64,000 nucleotides of DNA from Nodosilinea nodulosa PCC 7104 (GCF_000309385.1 NZ_JH976538.1:481849-545848); one strand, 5' to 3'. Positions 36,646 through 44,969 are shown, counted from the stretch's first letter. The notes: generated by a model from the letters alone, not told the origin. Numbers and translations are program-made.

Positions 36646-36869
36646 TTTGAAATCTACCCAATCTTCTTTCAGAACATTGTGCTTTAGCCCTGCGCATCAA
36701 TACAGGTAAGGCTTTTGGTCTGACTTCAAACGTAGCTGGAGTTGTCATTATGATTTTGCCGTCCGAATACCCTCGGCAGGGCACGGTGATTTCAATCAAG
36801 AACTGTCGGGCATTTAGATATTGCACGTTGGGCAACTCCCAATAGAGGCACCAGCGGGAGCTATACCCT

Positions 36870-36902
36870 CTTGACGAGTTCTTGACAATCCCTTCTTACC
36901 TT
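36870..36902 (+). promoter_or_regulatory. Tandem box and -10 for the PepSY gene
   Basis: CTTGAC-GAGTT-CTTGAC (36870-36886), a perfect pair of half-sites, 10 bp, then TACCTT (36897-36902). Start codon 50 bp downstream. Confidence 0.8.
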
Positions 36903-36952
36903 GGGAAATACCTCCCAAAGGGGAGCGAATGACCGAAAACAATGGATAAACC

Positions 36953-37444
36953 ATGAAAACCTCAATTAAGACTGCCCTAACGCTCGGTTTAATCACTGCC
37001 GTTGGTGCGAGTGGTGCTGCCATGGTTGCGAATGCCAAAGGTAGTTCACCTACCACTACAGATGCTCAGATAGCTCAAGCCGCTGATGGTGAAATGAACG
37101 ATGCCTCTGAAAACGAGGCCAACGAGATGGGTGAGGGATCTGAAGACACTCAGGAAATGTCCCAATACCAGGCTTTAGCAAAGATTACACCGCAGCAGGC
37201 TCAGCAAACGGCTGAAGCTGCCCAAGGCGGCACAGCTAGCAGAGTTGAGCTTGATGTGGATGATGGCAGCCTGGTATACGCCGTTGAGTTTGCCGATGCT
37301 GAAGTCACGGTCGATGCTGGCAATGGTCAAATTCTCAAAACTGAACCCAACGGTCAGGAGGAAAATGACGCGGCTGAAGCATCTATTCAAGGCAGCATTC
37401 AGGTACCAGATAATGACCAAGAGCAAGGAGAAACACAGCAATAG
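36953..37444 (+). CDS. Exported PepSY-domain protein
   Basis: 163 residues. Signal peptide (TALTLGLITAVGASGAAMVANA), an acidic linker, then a PepSY-like domain: ITPQQAQQTAEAAQGGTASRVELDVDDGSLVYAVEFADAEVTVDAGNGQIL. An acidic Gln/Glu-rich end follows. PepSY domains often occur beside two-component systems and proteases in the envelope; some inhibit peptidases. It has its own tandem box and a terminator-like hairpin downstream. Confidence 0.8.
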   Translation: MKTSIKTALTLGLITAVGASGAAMVANAKGSSPTTTDAQIAQAADGEMNDASENEANEMGEGSEDTQEMSQYQALAKITPQQAQQTAEAAQGGTASRVELDVDDGSLVYAVEFADAEVTVDAGNGQILKTEPNGQEENDAAEASIQGSIQVPDNDQEQGETQQ

Positions 37445-37473
37445 AAAACAGTCAGAGTAATTAGTCTCTCGCT

Positions 37474-37615
37474 AGTAGAGTTGTTGTGAATTAAACTCAA
37501 AAATCCTCGAAATGCTTTCCAGGCAAGGCTTTAAGTCATTCTTGTTCAAAATCTCTGAAATGGTTTTTAGCAAGGCTTTCAGCGATTTTGAACGGTATTT
37601 CACAACAGCTCTAGT
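37474..37615. repeat. ~140-bp inverted-repeat element with internal duplication
   Basis: The outer ends CTAGTAGAGTTGTTGTGAA and CTAGAGCTGTTGTGAA (inward reading) are imperfect inverted repeats. Inside are two direct repeats of ~58 bp sharing AAAATC..GAAATG.TTT and CAAGGCTTT. Non-coding, MITE-like. Confidence 0.5.
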
Positions 37616-37623
37616 GTAGAGTG

Positions 37624-37658
37624 CGGCAGGCAGGTATTTTATCTGCCTGCTGTCTTTA
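37624..37658 (+). terminator. Terminator-like hairpin
   Basis: GCAGGCAG, a 9-nt loop, then CTGCCTGC, followed by TGTCTTTAT. Could end transcription from the PepSY gene before the next box at 37693. Confidence 0.55.
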
Positions 37659-37692
37659 TATGCTGGAAGAATAGTTCAATTTCTCTTCAGAT

Positions 37693-37725
37693 CTTGCCTG
37701 GTTCTTGACTTATTCTCAGTAATCT
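37693..37725 (+). promoter_or_regulatory. Tandem box and -10 for the small membrane peptide
   Basis: CTTGCC-TGGTT-CTTGAC (37693-37709), 10 bp, then TAATCT (37720-37725). Confidence 0.7.
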
Positions 37726-37791
37726 TTAAGAAGTTCAAGTTTGACAAAAGTTTTCCAATCAAAAGCTTGCGCTTTACAGGATTTAGATCCA

Positions 37792-37893
37792 ATGAAGAAA
37801 TTTTACTGGTTAATCAAAACCCTTTCACTAGAAGTCATCATGCTATCCATTAGCCTAATCGTTGTAGTAGAAATAATCAAGTTTGCCTCATAG
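37792..37893 (+). CDS. 33-residue single-pass membrane peptide
   Basis: ATG 37792 to TAG 37893. MKKFYWLIKTLSL, then a TM helix (VIMLSISLIVVVEII) and KFAS. AGGA lies ~12 bp upstream. It is the only plausible gene behind the tandem box at 37693, which raises the odds that it is real. Small peptides of this kind often modulate kinases or transporters, but nothing in the sequence says which. No family recognised. Confidence 0.5.
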   Translation: MKKFYWLIKTLSLEVIMLSISLIVVVEIIKFAS

Positions 37894-38056
37894 CATTTTC
37901 AGTCAGTATCAATAGGTTATAAAATAGCCTGAAACCTAAACGGTAGCGGGCTACTTTTGATTTTTCATCCATTTATAGGTGGGTTATTTTCTGCCTGTAG
38001 ACATCATAAAAATCTCGCAAACAAACATTCTAGATTTTCTAAAAACAGATTCTGCA
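37894..38056. other. AT-rich spacer
   Basis: No gene or clear structure seen before the next tandem box. Confidence 0.4.
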
Positions 38057-38089
38057 TCTTGTCTAGTTCTTGACGATTAATTTCTATAT
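38057..38089 (+). promoter_or_regulatory. Tandem box and -10 for exported repeat protein 1
   Basis: CTTGTC-TAGTT-CTTGAC (38057-38073), 10 bp, TATATT (38084-38089). The following bases AAGAGACATAGGGAAAGG also occur behind the box at 39779, so the two promoters are duplicates. The leader is ~135 nt. Confidence 0.8.
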
Positions 38090-38230
38090 TAAGAGACATA
38101 GGGAAAGGCGATATGAAATCTCCACCGCTTTGGAAGCATAGCTCCTTCAATAGGTGAAGAAACCTTCAAGTATATTTCCTATCTCTTTAGTTCAATCACT
38201 ACCTACTCACTTCAAAAAAGGTTCAACACC

Positions 38231-38605
38231 ATGAAACGTATCATTCTTTCCATTCTGTCTGCTGCTGCTGTCGTGGGTGCCGTTGCCCCAATGGCCAATG
38301 CTATGCCTAATCGACTTGACAATCTGCATCAGGCCAACCTCAACGGTGTTTATCTTAACCCTAGATCAGCCGATGCTACCCATCAAACACCAGGGCAAAC
38401 TCAGTCCGTACAGCAGGCTAGCCCTAGTCGTCTTGACCAACTGCGTCAGGCAGGTTTAGACGGGGTCTATCTTAACCCCAGACAAGTTGATGTAGCCAAT
38501 CAAGGTAGCCAGGATACACATAACGTGCTAGTCCAAACTCAGCAAAACCAACAGCCTATTTCAAAATTGATGGCCTTACATTCTACCAATGTAGCCAATC
38601 GCTAG
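38231..38605 (+). CDS. Small exported protein with internal repeat, paralogue 1
   Basis: 124 residues with a signal peptide (IILSILSAAAVVGAVAPMANA). The mature part contains the motif R-L-D-x-L-x-Q-A-x-L-x-G-V-Y-L-N-P-R twice, separated by Gln/Thr-rich linkers. The paralogue at 39950-40315 has the same plan. No Cys, no TM segment; probably periplasmic or outer-surface. No known family recognised. Expression likely controlled by the box upstream. Confidence 0.75.
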   Translation: MKRIILSILSAAAVVGAVAPMANAMPNRLDNLHQANLNGVYLNPRSADATHQTPGQTQSVQQASPSRLDQLRQAGLDGVYLNPRQVDVANQGSQDTHNVLVQTQQNQQPISKLMALHSTNVANR

Positions 38606-38793
38606 GCTGAATTGAGGTGATACTAAGGCTCATTCTTTAATCTTTAGTAATGGCTGGCATATTTCTGCCAGCCAATTTACTTAACTTTCTGGCTCTTGAT
38701 CACGTCAGACTAAAGCCCATGTTGAAGTGGCAGCCTCATACTGCTGCAAGGTATTTCAGGGTTCAAATCAACTAACTCCTTTGGGAAAATAAG

Positions 38794-39558
38794 ATGAACA
38801 AGGTTGCAGAAGTCACTATTTATTTCTGGATCATGAAGATCCTGGCAACGACCCTTGGCGAGACAGCAGGCGATTTCATTTCGATGTCGCTGGGCCTGGG
38901 ATATTACGTTGGCTTCGCGATCACATTTTCGATTCTGACAGTTATTCTGTTTACTCAGATTAAAGCCGATCGATATCGTCCGATTCTCTACTGGACGGCC
39001 ATCATTGCTACAACCACAGCCGGAACCGAAGTTTCTGACCTGATGGATCGCTCTCTAGGGCTTGGCTACGCCGTAGGTTCATTAATCTTAGTCGCAGGTT
39101 TACTCGCTGCACTAACAATTTGGTACTACAGAGATCGAGATTTGAGCGTTTATCCCATTTTCAAAAAGGATGGGGAGACAATGTATTGGCTAGCGATCGT
39201 ATTCTCCAATAGCTTAGGGACAGCCTTTGGCGATTTTCTGACGAGCAACCTTGGGCTGAGCTATATACATGGTGCATTTGTAACGGCCAGCGTTATTGGT
39301 ATAGTCATTGCTCTACATTATTGGACGCAATTAAACGATATCCTACTGTTTTGGGTGGCGTTTATATTCACACGCCCTTTCGGGGCCACGTTTGGGGATT
39401 TTCTCACCAAACCTATCAACACTGGGGGGCTTAATTTGCCCAGGAGTTATGCTTCGGTAGTTACCTTGCTTTTACTCGCAACCATTCTATTCTTTTCAAT
39501 GCAGAGTGAGAAACGAAAGCTTAGCCCCGTGCGTAAACCCCACAAAATTCGCTATTAA
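38794..39558 (+). CDS. DUF347 (COG4705-type) membrane protein 1
   Basis: 254 residues built of four repeats of ~55 residues, each with a pair of TM helices and a signature such as TTLGETAGDFISMSLGLGYYVG or NSLGTAFGDFLTSNLGLSYIHG (G-T/E-x-x-G-D-x-L). This is the DUF347 pattern; function unknown. It lies 188 bp after the exported repeat protein. Only a poor match to the box (CTTGAT at 38695) is upstream, so it may be read from the promoter at 38057. The second island copy is at 43675-44466. Confidence 0.8.
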   Translation: MNKVAEVTIYFWIMKILATTLGETAGDFISMSLGLGYYVGFAITFSILTVILFTQIKADRYRPILYWTAIIATTTAGTEVSDLMDRSLGLGYAVGSLILVAGLLAALTIWYYRDRDLSVYPIFKKDGETMYWLAIVFSNSLGTAFGDFLTSNLGLSYIHGAFVTASVIGIVIALHYWTQLNDILLFWVAFIFTRPFGATFGDFLTKPINTGGLNLPRSYASVVTLLLLATILFFSMQSEKRKLSPVRKPHKIRY

Positions 39559-39590
39559 ATCGAAGATACATTAAGTCTTTAAGAGACTGT

Positions 39591-39636
39591 AGGATGCTCC
39601 AAAGCTTTTGTAGCGGTTGGAGCATCCTGTCTTTTT
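39591..39636 (+). terminator. Rho-independent terminator
   Basis: AGGATGCTCCAA, loop, TTGGAGCATCCT, then GTCTTTTT. A 12-bp perfect stem directly after the DUF347 gene. Confidence 0.85.
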
Positions 39637-39778
39637 GTATATATCTATTTTTCAGAAAACACTATTCCATGCCAAATTTTCTTCAAAAGTATCTTTACCT
39701 CAGAGTAAATTCTGGCTATTTATTGACATATACAATGCATCTAGTTTCTGAGCCATACTTTTTGAGAAGGCCCTATAT

Positions 39779-39811
39779 CTTGCATAGTTCTTGACAATTC
39801 GCTTCTATATT
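39779..39811 (+). promoter_or_regulatory. Tandem box and -10 for exported repeat protein 2
   Basis: CTTGCA-TAGTT-CTTGAC (39779-39795), 10 bp, TATATT (39806-39811), then the same AAGAGACATAGGGAAAGG as at 38090. Confidence 0.8.
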
Positions 39812-39949
39812 AAGAGACATAGGGAAAGGTTAGATACTAACTCCACTCTCTTCAAATCCTAGCTAACTCAATGAGTGGAAAAAACTTTAAGCACATACGC
39901 TTAACTCCTTTGCCCAAATGCTGTTCACTTTTAAAGAAGGTATAACACT

Positions 39950-40315
39950 ATGAAACGCTTCATCTTTTCCGTTTTGTCTGCTGCTGCTGTCGTTGGTGCC
40001 GTTGCCCCAATAGCCAATGCAATGCCCACCCGTCTCGAGAATCTGCGTCAAGCCAATCTCAATGACGTCTATCTGAGCCCAAGACAAGCTGATGCGCCCC
40101 ATCCAGCGTTAAGCCAGGGTCAGCCCACCCAACAGGCCAATTCAAGCCGCCCTGAGCAGATACGCCAAGCTCACTTTAATGATGTTCATCTAAACTCAAT
40201 GCCAGACCGTCAAGTTAGACAGGGTGCTCAAGGAACATCGGCCCAAACTCAGAGAGACCAACAGCCTAGTTCAAGGATGCAAAGGATGCACCTCGAAGAC
40301 ATAGGTAAGCGCTAG
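39950..40315 (+). CDS. Small exported protein with internal repeat, paralogue 2
   Basis: 121 residues, starting with a signal peptide almost identical to that of 38231-38605 (SVLSAAAVVGAVAPIANA). The repeat motif appears as RLENLRQANLNDVYLSPR and, degenerate, RPEQIRQAHFNDVHLN. The Met-rich end differs from paralogue 1. The divergence of the mature part compared with the conserved promoter and signal peptide suggests an older tandem duplication under relaxed constraint. Confidence 0.72.
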   Translation: MKRFIFSVLSAAAVVGAVAPIANAMPTRLENLRQANLNDVYLSPRQADAPHPALSQGQPTQQANSSRPEQIRQAHFNDVHLNSMPDRQVRQGAQGTSAQTQRDQQPSSRMQRMHLEDIGKR

Positions 40316-40355
40316 ATTAGACTCAACAAACGTTCTCACACTTCAACACACAAAT

Positions 40356-40386
40356 AAATGCCCCAGAGAATCTCTAGGGCATTTTC
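40356..40386 (+). terminator. Rho-independent terminator
   Basis: AAATGCCC, an imperfect inner stem (CAGAGAATCTCTA), then GGGCATTTTCTTATT. Lies ~40 bp after exported repeat protein 2. Confidence 0.7.
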
Positions 40387-40448
40387 TTATTAAAGTAACC
40401 TTCCTACAATCTGAAAGGCAGTTTTGATTTAAAGCGACCATCGATGGA

Positions 40449-40503
40449 ATGATTGTCCTGTAAGCCTTATAGGCTCGTTGCTAAAACTATCCGGAGTATT
40501 GTT
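40449..40503. repeat. Half-copy of the 126-bp MITE family
   Basis: GCTAAAACTATCCGGAGTATTGT matches the right end of the boundary MITEs with a few changes. The left end is missing. Confidence 0.5.
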
Positions 40504-40541
40504 ACTGAGTCAACGTTTAAGATGTATGCTCTCAAACTGCT

Positions 40542-41246
40542 TTAGGTAGGTGGCATGCCCTTCAAGTACTGTAAGCGCAACAAGGCGACGCAAGCCATTA
40601 CCCATAAAAAGCCCACACTGTACCCAGCGATAACATCGGTGGGCCAATGCACGCCTAGATAAAGCCGACTAAAGCCGATCGCCGCAATTAGGAAACAGGC
40701 TAGTCCATAAACCAGACGCTTATATTTTGGGAACTGCGTCGCCAGTAGGTAGGCAGAAAACCCATACAGCACCATTGATCCTAGGGCATGGCCGCTGGGG
40801 TAGCTAAACGTTTTTTCTGAAATCAGCAGCGGCCAGAGTTGGGGACGGGGTTTGCCAAAGGCAAGCTTTAGGCCAGTACTTAGAATAGTGCCTCCTAAAC
40901 AGGCTAGGGTAAACACCTTAGCCTCTTGGCGAAGGCGTCGCCACCACAGCAGTATTAATACAGCAAGTGCTAGAGGAATAACAAAGCTAGGATTGCCAAG
41001 GCGAGTAATCCCTAGCATTAGCTGATCTAGCCTTGGATTCGCAAACTGATGAATCCAGAGCAGAATAGTTGTATCAAACGCAAAAGCCTCTTGCTCCCAG
41101 ACCTCTTCAGAGAGCTTAGCCAATAAAAAGATGATTAGTAGACAGAGCCCTAACCCTGCTGTGCTGATGAGAGCAAGTAGTGGGGCTATTCGAGGATAAA
41201 ATCGTGCTAACCAGAAGTTAGCTAGTCGATGTAGAAAAGAATGCAT
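40542..41246 (-). CDS. PAP2-family membrane phosphatase
   Basis: 234 residues, five to six TM helices. The three PAP2 signatures are intact: KLAFGKPRPQ, YPSGHALGS and SRLYLGVHWPTD. Family members (PgpB, YbjG type) dephosphorylate undecaprenyl diphosphate or phosphatidylglycerol phosphate on the outer side of the inner membrane. The island also holds a BacA-type phosphatase, so two unrelated enzymes may serve the same lipid carrier. Upstream (41322-41338) is only a weak box match. Confidence 0.85.
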   Translation of the reverse strand: MHSFLHRLANFWLARFYPRIAPLLALISTAGLGLCLLIIFLLAKLSEEVWEQEAFAFDTTILLWIHQFANPRLDQLMLGITRLGNPSFVIPLALAVLILLWWRRLRQEAKVFTLACLGGTILSTGLKLAFGKPRPQLWPLLISEKTFSYPSGHALGSMVLYGFSAYLLATQFPKYKRLVYGLACFLIAAIGFSRLYLGVHWPTDVIAGYSVGFLWVMACVALLRLQYLKGMPPT

Positions 41247-42041
41247 CGTCAGTATTGGAAATTAAAGTGCAAGTGATAGCCAATATTTACAGCGGTAAGA
41301 GTGACCTCCTTGATGGTTAGGCTCAAGAACTAAGAAACTTACTGCTCAAGTGCTTGATAATTTTTGACCGTCAGTGGGAATTGAATTTAGCACGTATGCG
41401 GCAGTAGTTGAGCAAGATGCGTCGGTAGCAGTCAGACTCTAAAGAGTTTGTCGCGATCGCAGCTTCTTTAATCGGTGTCGACGCAGAGCTGAGGGTTTTT
41501 ATCCTGGAGCACTGGGTAAGTTGGATGGGCTCAAGCTGCTTGTATCTCGCCACTCCATTTGCGAATAGTCACCATGACGCTGGCAGGCGGTATTGCCGCT
41601 TTAGGGTCGCGCCCTCGGGCAAGGAGCCCGGTGGGCGCATCCCAGTCTTGTAAGTCTAGGGATGAGACGTTTTTCAAAGCCCTTGATTTTCGTAGATCTG
41701 ACGACTACGCATTTGTACTTATTGCAAAACTGGGATGCACCCAGCCCGGTACAGCCACCGCTGCCCTGTCCACCCAGCTCAGTGGCTGACTATCAAGTAC
41801 TATCATCTACGCCCTAGTTGAGATGGGGGCTTTTTTTAGTAAAGCTATTCACGCACCTGTATTAAGAGAAAGACAGTGCTTTGCCTGCAATACTTGCGTG
41901 ACAAAAAGCTTGTACGCCCTATTCATAGGGAAACCTCCATACGTAGGACATCTCAAAGTAAATGCGGGGTAGAGGCTTGCCCTATCCCGCATTTGCTGAT
42001 TTTTACCTACAGGGTCTTACCAATTTAAAGACCTGATGCCA
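41247..42041. other. Long non-coding stretch with a MITE-like element
   Basis: No convincing gene: the open frames here lack ribosome-binding sites and contain repeat sequence. A hairpin-like repeat (GCGGGGTAGAGGCTTGCCCTA, then TCCCGC) lies near 41965-41993. The inverted-repeat element at 41633-41743 is listed separately. Confidence 0.45.
41633..41743. repeat. 111-bp inverted-repeat element (MITE-like)
   Basis: GGGCGCATCCCAGTCTTG and, read inward from the right, GGGTGCATCCCAGTTTTG. Non-coding inside. Confidence 0.55.
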
Positions 42042-42338
42042 TCAATTGACGTTGCTCGGTTTGTTAGGATTCAAAACGGGGTTAATTGCTCGCTCGGTCA
42101 GACTAGGATTTTGAGGATTAGAATGACTTTTTGTGGTAATGGGAAACATCCCAGGGGCAGGGGCATGAGGCTTTTCGCCAAGCATTTGTGCCTCTCTTGA
42201 CGGTAGTTCTCCTCGTACACCGTGGCTACCCATAGAGGCCTGAGCTGTACCTGTAAAACTAGCCATAGGTACAAGTAATGCTGCTGCTGTCATACCACTT
42301 AAAACGTATCGTTTAGCCGAGAATTTCTGGGTTTTCAT
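42042..42338 (-). CDS. Small exported hypothetical protein
   Basis: 98 residues from ATG 42338 (AAAAGGA upstream). Signal peptide (YVLSGMTAAALLVPMASFTGTAQA). The mature part is Pro/Asn-rich without Cys (GMFPITTKSHSNPQNPSLTERAINPVLNPNKP). No good tandem box upstream. No family recognised. Confidence 0.65.
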   Translation of the reverse strand: MKTQKFSAKRYVLSGMTAAALLVPMASFTGTAQASMGSHGVRGELPSREAQMLGEKPHAPAPGMFPITTKSHSNPQNPSLTERAINPVLNPNKPSNVN

Positions 42339-42458
42339 TAAGGAGATGTCCTTTTCTTTCAACAGTACTATTATGAAATACTGATATAGCAATCTTGCTT
42401 CATTCCTGTGTCGATCTAGTGTATCAACCACTATCAAAACTCGTCGCTTAATTAGCAT

Positions 42459-42852
42459 TATCCTGGCAGCAAAAAACCCTAAGTAGTCAGAATTTATGTC
42501 ATCATCTGACTACCACCAGGAAATTTATACGGCACTTTCCACTCTAGTGAGGTGCAAATTAAGATTTGGAATTGTCGTACAGCAAGGGCTTAGGTCTTTT
42601 GCTTTACCTCACTAGGCTGAAAAGGGCTGTGACGACATTTAGAGTCTCCTAATAGTCAACTTCTCGATGATAAATTTTCGATTTTTCTCAGGTAAGAAAT
42701 TTTTAGTAGATCACATTAGTAGCGAATTAAGCTGTCAGGCTAGATTTTTCCCATAGGCTCATTCTGGCGTTGTATACATCTATTTTAGACTTATGTAGAA
42801 TGATCTTTTTCACTTCTTGATAAACTTATAAAGCATCCTCTTAAGTTCTTGC
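42459..42852. other. AT-rich non-coding stretch
   Basis: Nothing recognisable apart from short palindromic segments; no frame with a ribosome-binding site. Confidence 0.4.
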
Positions 42853-43041
42853 TTAGCGTCTTAAGTTGTAGATTACTTTTTCCAGATACCACTGGTCTGT
42901 ATGGCCAGGGTGGTTTCTCTTTTCATATGCAATTAGGCGATCGGCCGTATCCTGATTGCTGTGAACTATGGTCAGTAGCTCCCGCCGCAATCGCTCATTA
43001 GTCGAACCTTGAAGAAATCTATTAATAAGATTAGTAGCCAT
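42853..43041 (-). CDS. Small soluble hypothetical protein
   Basis: 62 residues, basic, helical (MATNLINRFLQGSTNERLRREL, then DQWYLEKVIYNLRR). AAGGAG lies upstream of the ATG and a perfect tandem box with TATAGT -10 lies 35-67 bp upstream, which makes it a convincing gene. No signal peptide or TM segment. Function unknown. Confidence 0.72.
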   Translation of the reverse strand: MATNLINRFLQGSTNERLRRELLTIVHSNQDTADRLIAYEKRNHPGHTDQWYLEKVIYNLRR

Positions 43042-43075
43042 TTAGCTGAACTCCTTGATCTGAAGCGTTATCTTG

Positions 43076-43108
43076 ACTATAGATAACGACCGTCAAGAAT
43101 TGGTCAAG
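43076..43108 (-). promoter_or_regulatory. Tandem box and -10 for the 62-residue protein
   Basis: On the minus strand CTTGAC-CAATT-CTTGAC (43108-43092), 10 bp, TATAGT (43081-43076). Confidence 0.82.
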
Positions 43109-43414
43109 ATAGTGAGTTAGTGAATTTTTGGCAAGCCTGCTCACCTGCTTATCATTGCTGCTGGCTGACTCAAAATAATATCAACATGGCCACAGCTTGA
43201 ATAGTTATGGCAAATCCGATCAGTCCAATCATGGTGCGGTCATACAACATTCCTATAAAGGCGCTACCGACAAACCAGGTCAAGCCATAGTCCACATATA
43301 ACAATCTGAACTGATTCATGTATGTAGGACGGGCATCTAAACCATGCAGGCAAGACGCTTGCCCTACGGCTTTTCACCATTCACGCAGGATTGCTATAGA
43401 AAATACCAAATGCA
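43109..43414. other. Non-coding stretch
   Basis: No gene seen. Near 43345-43375 is a repeat (GCAGGCAAGACGCTTGCCCTAC) of a kind common in cyanobacterial intergenic DNA. Confidence 0.4.
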
Positions 43415-43678
43415 TCATCCGGCGTCAGTTGGCACTAAGGCTACAATCAGCGCTTTCATAATTGATTCTTGGATACCTATACCAATGCGCCAAAGCATCA
43501 TTTCTAATAGAGCCATGGATACATTGCTAAGAAAGCTAGTGGCACAGCCTGCCTGCTCCGCCACTAACAGCACGGCTGCGGCTTCCCAGCGTCCGGTTAA
43601 AGCCAGCAGCATAATTGCTCCCGTATTGATGGTGTAGCCCAAAATCATGAAATCAAGCTGAATTGCGCTGTTAATCAA
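43415..43678 (-). CDS. Small membrane protein coupled to DUF347 gene
   Basis: 87 residues from a TTG that overlaps the stop of the DUF347 gene (TTGA), suggesting coupled translation. Two to three hydrophobic segments (GYTINTGAIMLLALTG, AAAVLLVAEQAG, SIMKALIVALVP). Could be a separate small membrane protein or the remnant of a longer one. No family recognised. Confidence 0.5.
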   Translation of the reverse strand: MINSAIQLDFMILGYTINTGAIMLLALTGRWEAAAVLLVAEQAGCATSFLSNVSMALLEMMLWRIGIGIQESIMKALIVALVPTDAG

Positions 43679-44466
43679 TTATCAACTAGCTCTTCTCCGA
43701 CTCTAATCTGATCTTTTCGAGTGACGGATAAGTAAACAATCAGAATTAAAATTGTAGTGAGAAAGATCATGCTGGTTCCTACGGTACCAAAGCCAAGACC
43801 ACCATTGGTAACCGGCTGCGAGAGTAAATCACCTGTAGAGGCTCCCAGAGGTCGAGTCAGGATGTAAGCTAGCCAAAACGCCAAGATTTCGTTCATATGA
43901 AGGAAGTAGTCGGCGGCGGCAACAAGCGCGATCGCCGCACCAAAGACCAAGGCTGACTGGAAATAGCCCAGTCCAGAGGCCTCGGCCAGCAGATCTCCAG
44001 CTGCCGTCCCTAAAGCGAAGGTAAAGAAAATAGTAGCCCAGTAAAATAGCTCTCTTTTAGCGGTACGGATAGAGTGCATTGCCAGTGTTTTTTCGCTTAA
44101 GTACCAGGCAGCAAAAACTACAGCTAGGGCAAGGCTGAAACCTATGGTAGCTGCTAGCTTAGTAACCCCAAGGTTATCCACCAATAAATCTGTAATCAAC
44201 GTCCCAACAATGCTAACCAAAACAACTACTAGCCAATAATTTGCTGGGATATATCGCTTCAACCTAAACTGGTTTAAAAGTACCCCTATCAACAATCCGC
44301 TCATGATGTACGAGGTGATAACCAAGCCCAGATTGAGCGTTGCTGATAAAAAATCTGCGGCGGTTTCGCCGACTGTTGTAGCCATAATTTTAATAATCCA
44401 GAAGTAAAGCGTCACTTCTGGGACTCTGACGAGTTGCTTTGGAACGGTGTCTAGAGTGCTCTCCAC
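43675..44466 (-). CDS. DUF347 (COG4705-type) membrane protein 2
   Basis: 263 residues. Four repeats with signatures TTVGETAADFLSATLNLGLVI, SIVGTLITDLLVDNLGVTKLA, FALGTAAGDLLAEASGLGYFQ and RPLGASTGDLLSQPVTNGGLGFG. The last is very close to the end of DUF347 protein 1 (TNGGLGFG versus NTGGLNLP). Eight TM helices predicted by eye. Function unknown. A tandem box lies ~140-175 bp upstream. Confidence 0.82.
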   Translation of the reverse strand: MESTLDTVPKQLVRVPEVTLYFWIIKIMATTVGETAADFLSATLNLGLVITSYIMSGLLIGVLLNQFRLKRYIPANYWLVVVLVSIVGTLITDLLVDNLGVTKLAATIGFSLALAVVFAAWYLSEKTLAMHSIRTAKRELFYWATIFFTFALGTAAGDLLAEASGLGYFQSALVFGAAIALVAAADYFLHMNEILAFWLAYILTRPLGASTGDLLSQPVTNGGLGFGTVGTSMIFLTTILILIVYLSVTRKDQIRVGEELVDN

Positions 44467-44607
44467 GATATTTTCTCCTGTTTGGGTTGCTTATGTTTTG
44501 ATTAAAGGTCTTCAGATCACCGCCAAGGAAGATAATCCCTGTCAAGATCTCAGATCTGATGGTAGCCTTGGCGGTCAACCCGTTTGAATCCCTCTGAGTT
44601 CAGTCTG

Positions 44608-44640
44608 ACCATAGCAAGCAATCGTCAGGAACTCGTCAAG
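44608..44640 (-). promoter_or_regulatory. Tandem box and -10 for DUF347 protein 2
   Basis: On the minus strand CTTGAC-GAGTT-CCTGAC (44640-44624), 10 bp, TATGGT (44613-44608). Confidence 0.78.
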
Positions 44641-44754
44641 ATAGGTTTCCTGAGCCGAAAAATCTAGTTTTCAGTGTTCTAGCGCCGTTAAACACTCAGC
44701 CAAGAGTCTGTTTTGCCCGATCTAGCCCAGCTATTTCCGGGCTGCTCTCTTAGC

Positions 44755-44895
44755 CCATTATGCGAACCCTGCCGTACCTCCGGATGGCTAATGGGATGTC
44801 GACGCTTGGTGCGAGACTACGAAAAGTTGCCGAAAACATCGGAAACCCTCATCTACTTGGCCATGATTCGTATCATGGTCAGGCGATTGGCATAA
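44755..44895 (+). pseudogene. IS5-type transposase C-terminal relic
   Basis: RRLVRDYEKLPKTSETLIYLAMIRIMVRRLA is the typical end of cyanobacterial IS5-family transposases. The upstream part is in disarray and no complete element is present. Confidence 0.7.
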
Positions 44896-44969
44896 TTTTT
44901 GACCCCGTCAGACTTTTCAAACGTCCTCTTACATGTAGCGCTATCAACGCTTTGATTCTGCAAGTTTAA

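Noticed and set aside
36641-36835. 64-residue minus-strand frame
   Set aside because: Lies between two divergent regulon promoters, has no ribosome-binding site and resembles nothing.
38683-38710. Tandem box for DUF347 protein 1
   Set aside because: CTTAAC and CTTGAT are present, but with a 15-bp period and no -10 at the right distance.
39594-39794. 66-residue plus-strand frame
   Set aside because: Starts inside a strong terminator hairpin and ends in the promoter of the next gene.
41322-41338. Tandem box for the PAP2 gene
   Set aside because: Only the TAGTTCTTGAG half resembles the motif; the first half and -10 spacing do not fit.
41559-41789. 76-residue plus-strand frame
   Set aside because: Made largely of the inverted-repeat element at 41633-41743.
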